64,000 nt of DNA from Bellilinea sp040754815 (GTDB lineage: Bacteria > Chloroflexota > Anaerolineae > Anaerolineales > Anaerolineaceae): the NCBI GenBank assembly GCA_040754815.1, contig JBFMBX010000001.1, positions 496,001 to 560,000 on the forward strand, written 5' to 3'. Shown here one piece after another: positions 51,357-60,781 of the stretch (the first letter of the stretch is position 1; each line of letters begins with the position of its first letter). The translations under genes and the position numbers were made by a program. Below the pieces are notes generated by a model. It had not been told where the DNA came from, made no database searches, and saw only the letters and a list, made by a program, of their open reading frames with translations.

Positions 51357-52580
51357 TTGAAACCAGCAACCGAAAGTGAAGTCAGCATTGCCGTAGCCGC
51401 AACCCAAACGACCGAGGCTCAAACCTTTCGCGCGGGCAAAGTGAGTGCTATTGCCGCTGCCCATGGTATACACGATACCTATCAGGCATTCCTCCCACCG
51501 CTGCTGCCTTTGTTGATTGAAAAATTCTCCCTCATCAAAACCGAGGCCGGCCTGCTTTCGGTTTTGATGACCGCTCCCTCCCTTTTTCAGCCGTTCATTG
51601 GTTATCTTGCCGACCGGCGTTCACTGAGGATATTCATCATTCTCACCCCTGCCATCACCGCTCTGGCGATGAGTCTGCTGGGCGTCACACCCTATTACTG
51701 GCTGGCAGCCATGTTGTTGATCATCGCCGGGCTGAGTTCGGCCAGTTTACACGCCACCGGCCCGGTGCTGGCAGGGCGGCTCTCTGCCAATCGCCTTGGG
51801 CTGGGAATGAGCCTCTGGATGGTGGGAGGAGAACTGGGGCGGACGCTTGGGCCATTGATCATCGTTTCAGCCGTTACCACGCTCGGCATTCGCCAGACCC
51901 CATGGCTGGCGGTGGGGGGTATCCTCGTTTCTTTGTGGATGGCCTATCAACTGCGTCAAATACCGGCACGCCACCCGGAAAGCCAGAAAGCATTGCCGTG
52001 GAAAAAAGCCCTTCAAACCATGCGTCCGGTATTGATTCCGCTTTCCATCATTTTGATTACCCGTGCGCTGGCTTTTGTCAGCGTCTCAACTTACCTGCCC
52101 ACCTTTCTTACCGAGGGGGGAGCAAATCTGATGCTGGCGGGGGCTTCGCTTTCCGTTCTGGAAGCCGCCGGCGTGATTGGCGCTCTGATTGCCGGTTCCC
52201 TTTCCGACCGTATCGGCAGGCGCCCGATGATGTTCCTTTCATTGCTCAGCACTTCCCTCTTCATTTTCTTACTGCTCAATGTGAGCGGCTGGCTGCAATT
52301 TCCCGTCCTGCTCGGTTTGGGTTTTGGGATGCTTTCCATGACGCCGGTTGTGATGGCCATCGTTCAGGAAAGTTTTCCCGAAAATCGCGCACTGGCGAAT
52401 GGCGTGTATATGGCGGTTTCGTTTGTCAGCAGTTCTTTTGCCACCCTGACCATCGGCGCAATTGGTGATTTGTTCAACCTGCGCACCGCTTACCTGCTGA
52501 GCGCCGTGCTTGTACTGGTGGGTTTACCCTTCCTCTTCCGCTTACCTCAAGCCAATCACCAGAAAATTGAACACCCCTGA
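51357..52580 (+). CDS. MFS transporter (fosmidomycin-resistance Fsr-like)
   Basis: About 407 residues and 12 membrane helices. The N-terminal helix has AAAHGIHDTYQAFLPPLLPL, which matches the Fsr family opening (HxxND-YQ-xLPxLLP). Motif A regions are YLADRRSLRIFII and SLSDRIGRRPMMF. The frame is open from 51261, but I choose the TTG at 51357, which has GAGG seven bases upstream and does not overlap the small gene. The substrate could be an antibiotic or a sugar-type metabolite. It runs directly into the M16C gene after 11 bases. Confidence 0.8.
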   Translation: MKPATESEVSIAVAATQTTEAQTFRAGKVSAIAAAHGIHDTYQAFLPPLLPLLIEKFSLIKTEAGLLSVLMTAPSLFQPFIGYLADRRSLRIFIILTPAITALAMSLLGVTPYYWLAAMLLIIAGLSSASLHATGPVLAGRLSANRLGLGMSLWMVGGELGRTLGPLIIVSAVTTLGIRQTPWLAVGGILVSLWMAYQLRQIPARHPESQKALPWKKALQTMRPVLIPLSIILITRALAFVSVSTYLPTFLTEGGANLMLAGASLSVLEAAGVIGALIAGSLSDRIGRRPMMFLSLLSTSLFIFLLLNVSGWLQFPVLLGLGFGMLSMTPVVMAIVQESFPENRALANGVYMAVSFVSSSFATLTIGAIGDLFNLRTAYLLSAVLVLVGLPFLFRLPQANHQKIEHP

Positions 52581-52591
52581 GAGGTTTTAGA

Positions 52592-55498
52592 ATGAACGAA
52601 CTGCATGGTTTTATTTTGTTGGAAGACCGCTTTATCAAAGAATACAATACCCGCGCCCGCTTATGGGAGCATCGTCAGAGCGGCGCGCTGCTGCTCTCCC
52701 TTGAAAATGATGATGAAAATAAAGTTTTCGGTATCGCTTTTCGCACTCCCCCGCCCGATTCCTCCGGCGTGCCTCATATCCTCGAACATTCCGTATTATG
52801 CGGATCGGAAAAATATCCCGTCAAAGAGCCGTTCGTTGAACTGATGAAAGGCTCGCTCAATACCTTTTTGAATGCCATGACGTACCCGGATAAAACCATC
52901 TACCCGGTTGCCAGCACCAATTTAAAGGATTTTTACAACCTGATTGATGTGTATCTGGATGCCGTCTTTCACCCCCTCATTTCCCCCTATACGCTATATC
53001 AAGAAGGCTGGCATTACGAATTAGAGCAGCCGCAAGGCGAGATGACCTATAAGGGCGTGGTATTCAACGAGATGAAAGGTGCTTATTCATCGCCCGATTC
53101 GGTGCTGGCTGAGGAAGCTCAGCACGCCGTATTTCCGGATACCATCTATCGTTATGACAGCGGCGGTGAACCGGAGGCCATCCTCTCGCTCACCTATGAG
53201 AAATTTCGTTCATTCTACGAAACCTATTACCACCCCAGCAACGCTCTGATTTTCTTCTACGGCGACGATGACCCCGAACTGCGTCTGAAAACCATGGCAG
53301 AAGCACTCAAGGGATATTCACGCCGGCAAATAGCCGCCGAAATTCCCCTCCAGCCGCGCTTTTCCAGCCCGCAAAAGAAAGAAGTTTTTTACGACAGCGG
53401 CGATGACCTCAACGCCAAAGCACAAATCACCCTCAACTGGCTGCTCGTGGAAAGCGGTAATCTCGAACAGATGCTGGCCCTGCACATTCTCGATCATGCT
53501 TTAATTGGCACCCCCGCTTCGCCGCTGCGCAAAGCCCTGATCGATTCCGGACTGGGTGAAGACCTGACCGGCGAGGGATTTCAAACCGGTTACCGCCAGA
53601 CGATGTACTCGGTAGGGTTGAAAGGCGTTGCCGAAGAAAATACAGAGAAAGTTGAACGGCTGATTCTCGACACTTTGAGCGAGCTGGCAGAAAAAGGGTT
53701 TGACCCCGAAACCCTGCGCGCTTCCCTCAACACGGTAGAATTCAACCTGCGTGAAAACAACACCGGTTCCTACCCGCGTGGGCTGGTGATGATGATCAAT
53801 GCAGTGGAGAACTGGGTTTACGGCCACGACCCAATTGAGGCACTGGCTTTCGAAGCACCGCTCAACAGCATCAAAGAGCGTTTTCAGGCCGGGGAACGTT
53901 TTTTTGAAAATCTGATCCGTCAGCATTTTCTGGAAAATCCGCACCGTGTCACCCTCATCTTGCGTCCCGATCCGCAATTGGGCGCCAGAAGGGCCGCCGC
54001 CGAACAACAGCGTTTACAGCAGGCGCGCTCCCAGATGACGCCGCAGCAAATCGAAGAGATCGTTCAAATCACCCGCGAACTCAAACGCCGGCAGGAAACG
54101 CCCGACAGTCCCGAAGCGCTGGCCACCATTCCCATGCTCACGCGCGCCGACCTTGAACCAAAGGTCAAAACCATTCCCAGTGAGGAAATTACCCACGGCG
54201 AGAGCAAAATCCTTTATCACGACCTATTCACCAACGGCATCCTTTACCTGGATCTGGGATTCGACCTGCACACCCTGCCGCAGGAATGGCTGCCTTACCT
54301 GCCCATTTTCAGCCGCGCTCTGCTGGAAACCGGCACCCGTGACCTGACCTTCGTTCAGCTGCTTCAACAGATCGGTCAGCGCACGGGCGGTATCCACCCT
54401 GCCACGCTGTTTTCCATGTCCCGTCATACGCAGCAGGATGTGGCCTGGCTGTTTTTGCGGGGCAAGGCAATGACCGCTCAGACCGCCGATTTACTTTCCA
54501 TCCTCAAAGAAATCCTCACCACTGCCCGTCTGCACGACCGGGAACGCATCCGCCAGATGGTTCTGGAAAACAAAGCGGGTATGGAGTCGGGCATCGTTCA
54601 TGCCGGTCATCGCGTGATCAACACCCGCTTGAAAGCACGCTTCAACGAAGCCGATTGGGCAGCCGAACAGACCAGTGGAGTCAGTCAGTTATTCTTCCTG
54701 CGCAATTTACTGGAACGCATTGACTCTGATTGGGAGAGCGTCTATCAGACCCTCGAAGCGATCCGCAATGCCCTCATCCGGCGCGCGTCTGCGATCTGCA
54801 ACATCACCGTTGATTCTGCCAGCTGGCAAAACATTCGCCCGCAGGTGGAGGACTTTCTCGCCGGCTTGCCGGGCGGCGAACCAAGCCGCCACAGCTGGTC
54901 CAAAGGCAGCCTGCCTCAAATGGAAGGCTTAGCCATGCCGCTGCAGGTGAATTTTGTCGGTAAAGGTGCCAATTTGTATCAAAACGGCTACACCTTTCAC
55001 GGCTCGGTGCTGGTGATCGTCCCTTACTTGCGCGGCAGTTACCTGTGGGAAAAAGTGCGGGTGCAGGGCGGCGCGTATGGCGGTTTTGCCGTCTTCGACC
55101 AGCAATCCGGCAACTTCAATTATCTCTCGTACCGAGACCCCAATCTTGATCAGACCTTGCAGGCATTCGATCAAACCGCCGACTACCTGCGCCGGCTGGA
55201 GTTGAGCGAAAGCGAATTGACCAAAGCCATCATCGGAGCAATTGGTGAGGTGGACGCCTACCAGCTGCCAGATGCCAAAGGTTACACCGCCATGCTCCGC
55301 TATCTACTGGGCATCACCGATGAAGAACGACAGCGCACCCGCGATCAGATTTTAAACACCTCTCAAGAAGATTTCCGTCAATTTGCCGATGCGCTGGAAA
55401 GTGTGCGTCAAAAAGGTGAAGTGGTGGTGCTGGCTGCCCCGCAGGTTCTGGAATCCAGCCGTTTTGCCGGCCAGTTTTCGCTGACCAGAGTAATTTAA
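52592..55498 (+). CDS. M16C family zinc metallopeptidase (presequence protease-like)
   Basis: A 968-residue insulinase-type peptidase. The inverted zinc motif HxxEH is at 62-66 (PHILEHSVLCGSEKYPVKEP), and the distal glutamate is in VVFNEMKGAYSS. The C-terminal half is the second, inactive half-domain. The M16C group degrades short peptides and cleaved presequences in a closed chamber; the enzyme is likely cytoplasmic as no signal peptide is visible. AGAGG precedes the ATG. A strong terminator follows the gene. Confidence 0.94.
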   Translation: MNELHGFILLEDRFIKEYNTRARLWEHRQSGALLLSLENDDENKVFGIAFRTPPPDSSGVPHILEHSVLCGSEKYPVKEPFVELMKGSLNTFLNAMTYPDKTIYPVASTNLKDFYNLIDVYLDAVFHPLISPYTLYQEGWHYELEQPQGEMTYKGVVFNEMKGAYSSPDSVLAEEAQHAVFPDTIYRYDSGGEPEAILSLTYEKFRSFYETYYHPSNALIFFYGDDDPELRLKTMAEALKGYSRRQIAAEIPLQPRFSSPQKKEVFYDSGDDLNAKAQITLNWLLVESGNLEQMLALHILDHALIGTPASPLRKALIDSGLGEDLTGEGFQTGYRQTMYSVGLKGVAEENTEKVERLILDTLSELAEKGFDPETLRASLNTVEFNLRENNTGSYPRGLVMMINAVENWVYGHDPIEALAFEAPLNSIKERFQAGERFFENLIRQHFLENPHRVTLILRPDPQLGARRAAAEQQRLQQARSQMTPQQIEEIVQITRELKRRQETPDSPEALATIPMLTRADLEPKVKTIPSEEITHGESKILYHDLFTNGILYLDLGFDLHTLPQEWLPYLPIFSRALLETGTRDLTFVQLLQQIGQRTGGIHPATLFSMSRHTQQDVAWLFLRGKAMTAQTADLLSILKEILTTARLHDRERIRQMVLENKAGMESGIVHAGHRVINTRLKARFNEADWAAEQTSGVSQLFFLRNLLERIDSDWESVYQTLEAIRNALIRRASAICNITVDSASWQNIRPQVEDFLAGLPGGEPSRHSWSKGSLPQMEGLAMPLQVNFVGKGANLYQNGYTFHGSVLVIVPYLRGSYLWEKVRVQGGAYGGFAVFDQQSGNFNYLSYRDPNLDQTLQAFDQTADYLRRLELSESELTKAIIGAIGEVDAYQLPDAKGYTAMLRYLLGITDEERQRTRDQILNTSQEDFRQFADALESVRQKGEVVVLAAPQVLESSRFAGQFSLTRVI

Positions 55499-55528
55499 CA
55501 AACGGCCCACCCTCTTTATGCCCGTAAG

Positions 55529-55565
55529 AATTCCCGCCACTGATGTTGAACAGGCGGGAATTTTT
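55529..55565 (+). terminator. Rho-independent terminator after the M16C peptidase gene
   Basis: A 10-bp stem AATTCCCGCC with GGCGGGAATT (55529-55538 and 55553-55562), a 14-base loop and a TTTTT tract to 55565. Confidence 0.9.
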
Positions 55566-55652
55566 ATGTTGAACAACCGCCTCACCTGATTTTTGTGGAT
55601 ATAATCAATTCGTTGACCCAAATTTTTCTTTCCATTCTCAACGGGCGCGTTT

Positions 55653-56858
55653 GTGTCATTCGATCAGCACATACCTGCAGATAAGCCCCGCAAACCAGCG
55701 GGAGAAACGGCTGACTCTCATCGCCTGCTGGAAGTGATGGGGTTGTTCCTCAAACTCGGCTTTACTGCCTTTGGCGGACCGGCTGCCCACATCGGCTTGA
55801 TGCACAACGAAATCGTCCAACGGCGGAAGTGGCTTTCTGACCAGCACTTTTTGGACCTGCTCGGTGCCACCAATCTGATCCCCGGCCCAAACTCGACCGA
55901 GATGGCCATTCACATTGGTTTTACCCGCGCCGGCTGGGCGGGTTTGTTGGCAGGGGGGTTTTGTTTTCTCCTGCCGGCGGTTTTGATGGTGCTGGGCTTG
56001 GCATGGTTGTATGTCCGCTACGGTTCGATGCCGCAGGCCGAATGGCTGCTTTACGGCATCAAGCCGGTGATGATTGCCATCATCGGACAGGCACTCTGGA
56101 ATCTGGGTGGTAAAGCCATTAAAAATGGCGGGCTTGCCTTGCTGGGCATTGCCGTCCTCACACTCTACTTTCTGGGCATCAACGAAATCGGCCTGCTTTT
56201 CGGCGGAGGAATCGTTTATATGGTTTTCGTCAATCTACAGCGCTTGCAAAAACACAAGACGACGGGATTTTGGATTGCCCCCCTTGCGGGTCTAAGCGGA
56301 TTGATCGGCACTGCCGCCGCAACGGTTCCCTTCAGCCTGCCGCTGCTCTTCCTCACATTTCTCAAAATCGGCTCCATCCTTTACGGTAGTGGCTATGTTT
56401 TGTTAGCCTTTTTACACGCCGATTTTGTCGTGCGTCACGGCTGGTTGACCGACCAGCAATTGATTGATGCAATCGCCATCGGTCAGCTGACCGCCGGCCC
56501 GCTGTTCACCTCGGCAACCTTTATCGGTTATTTACTGGCGGGTATTCCCGGTGCGGCTCTTGCAACGTTGGGAATTTTTCTGCCTTCCTTTGTGTTTGTT
56601 GCCATTTCAAATCCGCTCATTCCTCATATACGCAATTCCATCTGGGTGAGCAGTTTGCTGGATGGCGTCAATGTCGCTTCGCTGGGTTTGATGGCCGCGG
56701 TTACATTTCAACTGGGCCGCGCCTCATTGACTGATCTGCCCACACTGGCAATCGCTCTGGTTTCACTCGCCCTGCTGATTCGCTACCGCGTAAACTCAAC
56801 ATGGTTGATTCTGGGCGGTGCTTTAATCGGTTTGATCGGCCGATATTTCTTCCGGTAA
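55653..56858 (+). CDS. chrA: Chromate transporter (bidomain ChrA)
   Basis: A 401-residue protein with two homologous CHR domains. The first contains FTAFGGPAAHIGLMHNEIV and NLIPGPNSTEMAIHIGF. The second has KIGSILYGSGYVLLAFLHAD and GQLTAGPLFTSATFIGYLLA, the degenerate copy usual in bidomain ChrA. It exports chromate by proton antiport. The start is a GTG at 55653 after a weak ribosome site. A TATAAT at 55600-55605 may be its -10 element. Confidence 0.92.
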   Translation: MSFDQHIPADKPRKPAGETADSHRLLEVMGLFLKLGFTAFGGPAAHIGLMHNEIVQRRKWLSDQHFLDLLGATNLIPGPNSTEMAIHIGFTRAGWAGLLAGGFCFLLPAVLMVLGLAWLYVRYGSMPQAEWLLYGIKPVMIAIIGQALWNLGGKAIKNGGLALLGIAVLTLYFLGINEIGLLFGGGIVYMVFVNLQRLQKHKTTGFWIAPLAGLSGLIGTAAATVPFSLPLLFLTFLKIGSILYGSGYVLLAFLHADFVVRHGWLTDQQLIDAIAIGQLTAGPLFTSATFIGYLLAGIPGAALATLGIFLPSFVFVAISNPLIPHIRNSIWVSSLLDGVNVASLGLMAAVTFQLGRASLTDLPTLAIALVSLALLIRYRVNSTWLILGGALIGLIGRYFFR

Positions 56859-56874
56859 AACCGACCGCAAACAA

Positions 56875-56896
56875 AACGGCCGGAGCTCCGGCCGTT
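56875..56896 (-). terminator. Terminator of the ECF transporter operon
   Basis: AACGGCCGGAG-CTCCGGCCGTT, a perfect palindrome. On the minus strand it is followed by a T-rich tract (complement of AAACAAAA at 56869-56876), which fits termination of the leftward operon ending at 56918. It may also slow rightward chrA transcripts. Confidence 0.75.
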
Positions 56897-56917
56897 CAGT
56901 GACCCCATCCTCTGGCT

Positions 56918-57787
56918 TCAACCGGCCAGTTGCAGCAGGAATTGCGGCACCCAGAACTTGCCCACTCCAAAAAGCGAAAGGGCAATGCTGGTCAGCAACA
57001 TGACCACCCCAAAACCAATCAGCAAGCGGTCGCGGGTGCGGTAATACAACTCTTCCAGCCATGTACGCGGCCCCACGCCGAAAGCGCGTAAATCCATGGC
57101 ATCAATAATATCCTCACTGGAAACAATGGCATGGATGGTCACCGGCACAATCAGCGGCGCCAGTTTGCGAACCTGCGCCACCAGCCCGCCGCTCAGTTTT
57201 TCCAGTTCATACCCTCTGGCTCGCTGGGCATCCCGCGTGAGCATGAAATCCCGCCCAAAGGATGGGATAAAGCGCATGGTCAGATCCATGCCGTAAGCCA
57301 CCTTATCCGGTAATCCCAGTCCTTTGAAGATGATGCCGTAATGAGCCGGGTTAAGCGAGTAAGGAATCAAAATGGTCATGCTGGCCAGGCTGAAAACCCG
57401 CACCAGCATCGAAACGGCGTACATCGTCTTTTCGGCAGTGACCGTCAGCGTTGGCCGCCAGCCGAGCAGGGTAAAACCGGCCTCCCAACGGGTGATCAGG
57501 TGTTCTTCGGTGTAAAGTTCAATACCGCCGCGGCCGGTTAAAAAGGTGAGGAATGAGAAAAAGACCACAAAGCCCCCGATGAACAGCCACGCCCGGCGCA
57601 TTTCGGAGAATTTAATGCCGGAGGTGAACACCACCACCATCGCCATGATAAACAGCACCAGCAGGTAGCGCAGATCCCAGAACAGCACCGTGCAGGCAAT
57701 GTAGCAAAGGAAAAAGATGATCCACGCACGCGGATCGAAAGATTGAATCAGGGATTTACGCGGCTTGTAACGCCAGGTGACCAGCAT
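56918..57787 (-). CDS. ecfT: ECF transporter transmembrane component EcfT
   Basis: A 289-residue membrane protein with about five helices. The two Ala-Arg-Gly-type coupling motifs are at AQRARGYELEK and DLRAFGVGPRTW, located in the cytoplasmic arms that contact the ATPases. It holds the substrate-binding S subunit and the ATPases together. It lies 31 bases after the S component gene, the last gene of the operon. Confidence 0.92.
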   Translation of the reverse strand: MLVTWRYKPRKSLIQSFDPRAWIIFFLCYIACTVLFWDLRYLLVLFIMAMVVVFTSGIKFSEMRRAWLFIGGFVVFFSFLTFLTGRGGIELYTEEHLITRWEAGFTLLGWRPTLTVTAEKTMYAVSMLVRVFSLASMTILIPYSLNPAHYGIIFKGLGLPDKVAYGMDLTMRFIPSFGRDFMLTRDAQRARGYELEKLSGGLVAQVRKLAPLIVPVTIHAIVSSEDIIDAMDLRAFGVGPRTWLEELYYRTRDRLLIGFGVVMLLTSIALSLFGVGKFWVPQFLLQLAG

Positions 57788-57818
57788 CGAGGGCTTTGTC
57801 CTTTCTCATACAGGTGGT

Positions 57819-58757
57819 TTATCTTCCGGTTTGCCGCTGAACGGCAGCGTATGCGCCTACCAGCAGCGGAACGAGAATTGCCGCAAAAATCGAGTTCGGG
57901 CCGGCAGCCGGCAGGAACTCACCCACGATGGCTACCGCAGGGGGATAACCGTTGATCCAGATATCCGAAATGGCGGCAAATCCGATGCCAACGAAGTTGC
58001 CCAGCAGGCTCCACGCCACCGCCGCCGCAACTTCCAGATTTTTACCCGAGCCGACCATAAAGCGGATGGCAATCACCAGCAAAAAGCCGACGACGGCAGA
58101 AAGGCCGGCAAACCACGAAATCGTGGCATCACCAAAAATACCGGCTTCCGGATCGAAGAACATCATGTTTGGCACATTGCGGTTGAGCAGGAAGATTGCC
58201 GTTGCCAGCAAGGCGAGAATGAAACTGATCGCCAGCACAATGTTGATGCCTTTCTGGCGGTCCTTGAAAAGCAGTGCCATACCGGCAACCATACCGATTA
58301 AACCATTGCCAACCGACCACTGCGGTGATAATCCAAAGCCGGTCAGCGCATCACCGAACATATTGCCCACCGCGCCGGTGAAGAAACCCACCGAAGGGCC
58401 AAAAGCAAAACCAAAGAACATGGGAATGGCTACCGCCGGGCGCAGGGCAACCTGACTGACCGACGGCACAGCGAATACGGTGCCGTTGAACAGGAAGGAA
58501 AGCACCGCATAAAGCGCAGCGCCAATCGCCATGTAGACCACTTCTCGAGTGCCCACTTCCCAAATCTGACTCTGGCGGGTAAGCAAATAGACAATAAAGA
58601 CAATTAAGAGGCCAATGCCCACAAAGGCAAAGCGTAGTACGCCGGTTTCATCCAGTTGCAAACTGGGGTTAATCATGCCGCCAACCCACACGATCAACAG
58701 GAAGAAAACCAGCACAGCCACCAGCGAAATGATGACAGAAGTTAATTTACGGTCCAT
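57819..58757 (-). CDS. ECF transporter substrate-binding (S) component
   Basis: A 312-residue hydrophobic protein. The region MAIGAALYAVLSFLFNG and LRPAVAIPMFFGFAFGPSVG, followed by GAVGNMFGDALTGFG, is typical of the UPF0397/YkoE-like group of S components, often linked to thiamine precursors or riboflavin. Compared with a usual S unit of about 180-200 residues it is longer, with two extra N-terminal helices and a longer middle section. The vitamin or cofactor that it binds cannot be told. 34 bases separate it from the ATPase gene. Confidence 0.82.
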   Translation of the reverse strand: MDRKLTSVIISLVAVLVFFLLIVWVGGMINPSLQLDETGVLRFAFVGIGLLIVFIVYLLTRQSQIWEVGTREVVYMAIGAALYAVLSFLFNGTVFAVPSVSQVALRPAVAIPMFFGFAFGPSVGFFTGAVGNMFGDALTGFGLSPQWSVGNGLIGMVAGMALLFKDRQKGINIVLAISFILALLATAIFLLNRNVPNMMFFDPEAGIFGDATISWFAGLSAVVGFLLVIAIRFMVGSGKNLEVAAAVAWSLLGNFVGIGFAAISDIWINGYPPAVAIVGEFLPAAGPNSIFAAILVPLLVGAYAAVQRQTGR

Positions 58758-58791
58758 TTCAATCTCTCCTCAGGCGAATGTTTTTGAGAGG

Positions 58792-60417
58792 TTAATTGCC
58801 CGATGCAAGCACATGCGTCAGGGCTTCGGCACGGAAAAATTGTTTTGTCCTCGGATAGTATTTGAGATTCGTTTCCAGCAGGGAAGTCGGCAGCAGCCGG
58901 CATTGCCGCAGGCGATTCACATCGGCCAGTACCTCCGCCGGTTTGCCGTCTGCCACCACCCGGCCATCGTTGACCAGCAGCACGCGGTTGGCGTAAATCA
59001 CCGCCATGTCAAGATCGTGAGTGATGAATAAGATGGCTTCAAATCCGGGCATTTCTAAAATCGAATTCATAAAATTCATGTAATTTTTATAATCCTGCCC
59101 GGCGGTGGGTTCATCCATGACCAGAATGCGCGAACGCATCGCCAGAATGGCGGCAATGCTCACCCGTTTTTGCTGACCAAACGACATGGAAAGCGGCGGC
59201 GTCTGTTCATATCCCTGCAGGTTGACAATCTCAATAGCCTGGCTCACCTCCTTTCGTATTTCTTCCTCAGGATGTTTCAGATTGGTGGGTCCAAAAGCCA
59301 GTTCATCGTATACTGTCGGTGCAAACAACATGTGGCTTGGACTCTGAAACACATAACCCAGCGTTGAGGCAATTTCAGCCACGCTCAACTGATGGGTGTC
59401 CTGACCATTGATTAAAACCTGCCCGCGTTTGGGCTTGAGCAGCCCAATGGCATGTTTAACCAGCGTGGTTTTTCCCGCGCCGTTAGGGCCAAGCACGGCA
59501 ATTACATCCCCGCGCCGGATTTGCAGGTTGATGCCGTGCAGCACTTCCGGCCCGCTTTCGTACCCAAAGGCCACATCCTTGAACTCCACCAGCGGCGTTC
59601 CACCGCCGTTGACACCGGGAAGGATGTTGAGCGGAGGCGGAGGCGGGTCTTTGATGGCAAGTTCCATAATCATCGGCGCAGGCAGTTTGACTTCGCGGTA
59701 ATCCACCCGCTCTACCAGATGCTGAGGATCACCGTCATATTGAATTTCCCCTTCTTTCATGAACAAAACCCGCTCCGGCTGGATGCGCAGCACGTCCTCC
59801 ACCCGATGCTCCACCATCAAAACGGTCATTCCTTCGTTGGCAAGGTCACGAATGACTTCTAGCGCTTCCTGTGCGCTGGCCGGGTCAAGGCTGGCCAGCG
59901 GTTCATCCAGCAGCAGGATCGAGGGTTTCATCGCCAGCACACCCGCCAGAGCCACTTTTTGTTTTTCCCCGCCCGAAAGGTAATGGGTCTGCCGCTCGCG
60001 CAGGTGAGCGATTTTCAAACGTTCCAGGGCTTCATCCACGCGGCGGCGGATTTCATCTCGACTGAGACCGAGATTTTCCAATCCAAATGCCACTTCGTTC
60101 TTTACAATTGAACCCAGAATCTGCCGCTCCGGGTCTTGCAGCACGGTGCCGACCAGTTGAGAAATGCGCGCCAGTGGCAATCCGGCAATATCCTGACCCT
60201 GAAGGTAAATCTTGCCGGTCAATTCTCCTTTATAACTGCGGGGTATCAAACCATTAATACAGCGCGCCAGCGTAGTTTTACCACAACCGCTTGCGCCGGC
60301 AATGAGCACAACCTGCGGCTCATCAACCGTCAGGTTGATGTTGCGAATGGCATAATCTGCCCGGCTGCGATAGCGGAAAGAGAGATTTTCAATCCTGACC
60401 GGTGGAAGTGGCGACAT
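58792..60417 (-). CDS. ECF transporter ATP-binding component, fused double ABC (YkoD-like)
   Basis: A 541-residue protein with two ABC ATPase halves. The first has Walker A GASGCGKTT (41-49), the signature HYLSGGEKQKVALAG and LLLDEPLASLD. The second has GPNGAGKTTLVKHAIG, the signature LSMSFGQQKRVSIAA, and LVMDEPTAGQD. The second signature has SMSFGQ in place of LSGGQ. This single-chain double ATPase replaces separate EcfA1 and EcfA2 and powers uptake. First gene of the ECF operon. Confidence 0.92.
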   Translation of the reverse strand: MSPLPPVRIENLSFRYRSRADYAIRNINLTVDEPQVVLIAGASGCGKTTLARCINGLIPRSYKGELTGKIYLQGQDIAGLPLARISQLVGTVLQDPERQILGSIVKNEVAFGLENLGLSRDEIRRRVDEALERLKIAHLRERQTHYLSGGEKQKVALAGVLAMKPSILLLDEPLASLDPASAQEALEVIRDLANEGMTVLMVEHRVEDVLRIQPERVLFMKEGEIQYDGDPQHLVERVDYREVKLPAPMIMELAIKDPPPPPLNILPGVNGGGTPLVEFKDVAFGYESGPEVLHGINLQIRRGDVIAVLGPNGAGKTTLVKHAIGLLKPKRGQVLINGQDTHQLSVAEIASTLGYVFQSPSHMLFAPTVYDELAFGPTNLKHPEEEIRKEVSQAIEIVNLQGYEQTPPLSMSFGQQKRVSIAAILAMRSRILVMDEPTAGQDYKNYMNFMNSILEMPGFEAILFITHDLDMAVIYANRVLLVNDGRVVADGKPAEVLADVNRLRQCRLLPTSLLETNLKYYPRTKQFFRAEALTHVLASGN

Positions 60418-60485
60418 ATTCCCTCAGCAACGAATAAGGCAGGAATGCTTGAAAAGTAAAATCATCTTGCTTTCTGAGTGTCCCT

Positions 60486-60514
60486 ACTATAGCATGAGCG
60501 CATCGCTTCGTCAA
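60486..60514 (-). promoter_or_regulatory. Promoter of the ECF transporter operon
   Basis: TTGACG (60509-60514) and TATAGT (60486-60491) on the minus strand spaced by 17 bases, giving a leader of about 60 bases before the ATG at 60417. The leader shows no recognised riboswitch. This is part of the 364-base gene-free stretch 60418-60781. Confidence 0.7.
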
Positions 60515-60611
60515 TTGTTGAGCGGTATGCCTCGCTTCAATAGAAAACCGCATAATTGGAACCAGCCCTAAAACCAAAACCGATTGATTAATAATTTTAA
60601 CAATTAAGGGA

Positions 60612-60640
60612 TTGAAATTGAACAAAGAACATGGTAAGAT
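60612..60640 (+). promoter_or_regulatory. Promoter of the repeat membrane protein gene
   Basis: TTGAAA (60612-60617) and TAAGAT (60635-60640) with 17 bases between; the -10 is preceded by TGG, so an extended -10 is present. The expected transcription start falls near 60647, where a hairpin begins. Confidence 0.6.
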
Positions 60641-60646
60641 GAAATT

Positions 60647-60685
60647 GTCAAACGTTCGGGTGCCCCCCTCACCCGGGCGTTTGAC
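60647..60685 (+). promoter_or_regulatory. 5' leader hairpin
   Basis: GTCAAACG-TT-CGGGTG, loop, CACCCG-GG-CGTTTGAC: 8- and 6-bp stems separated by a 2x2 internal mismatch and closed by a seven-base loop, followed by TCTTT. It sits at the predicted 5' end of the mRNA for the gene at 60782 and may protect it or act as an attenuator. Confidence 0.55.
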
Positions 60686-60781
60686 TCTTTAAAGCATCCT
60701 GTTTTTTCTGCGAAACCTTTTTCATCGCCTTGCGTATATAAATGTGAGTAAATTTATACAGAAAGCAGGAATAAAAAATTT

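Noticed and set aside
60418..60485. Possible riboswitch in the ECF operon leader
   Set aside because: The roughly 60-base leader is too short and shows no conserved sequence of TPP, FMN or cobalamin elements.
60389..60625. Open frame of 78 residues on the minus strand upstream of the ECF ATPase gene
   Set aside because: It contains the operon's promoter sequences, overlaps the ATPase start, and has no ribosome site or recognisable motif.
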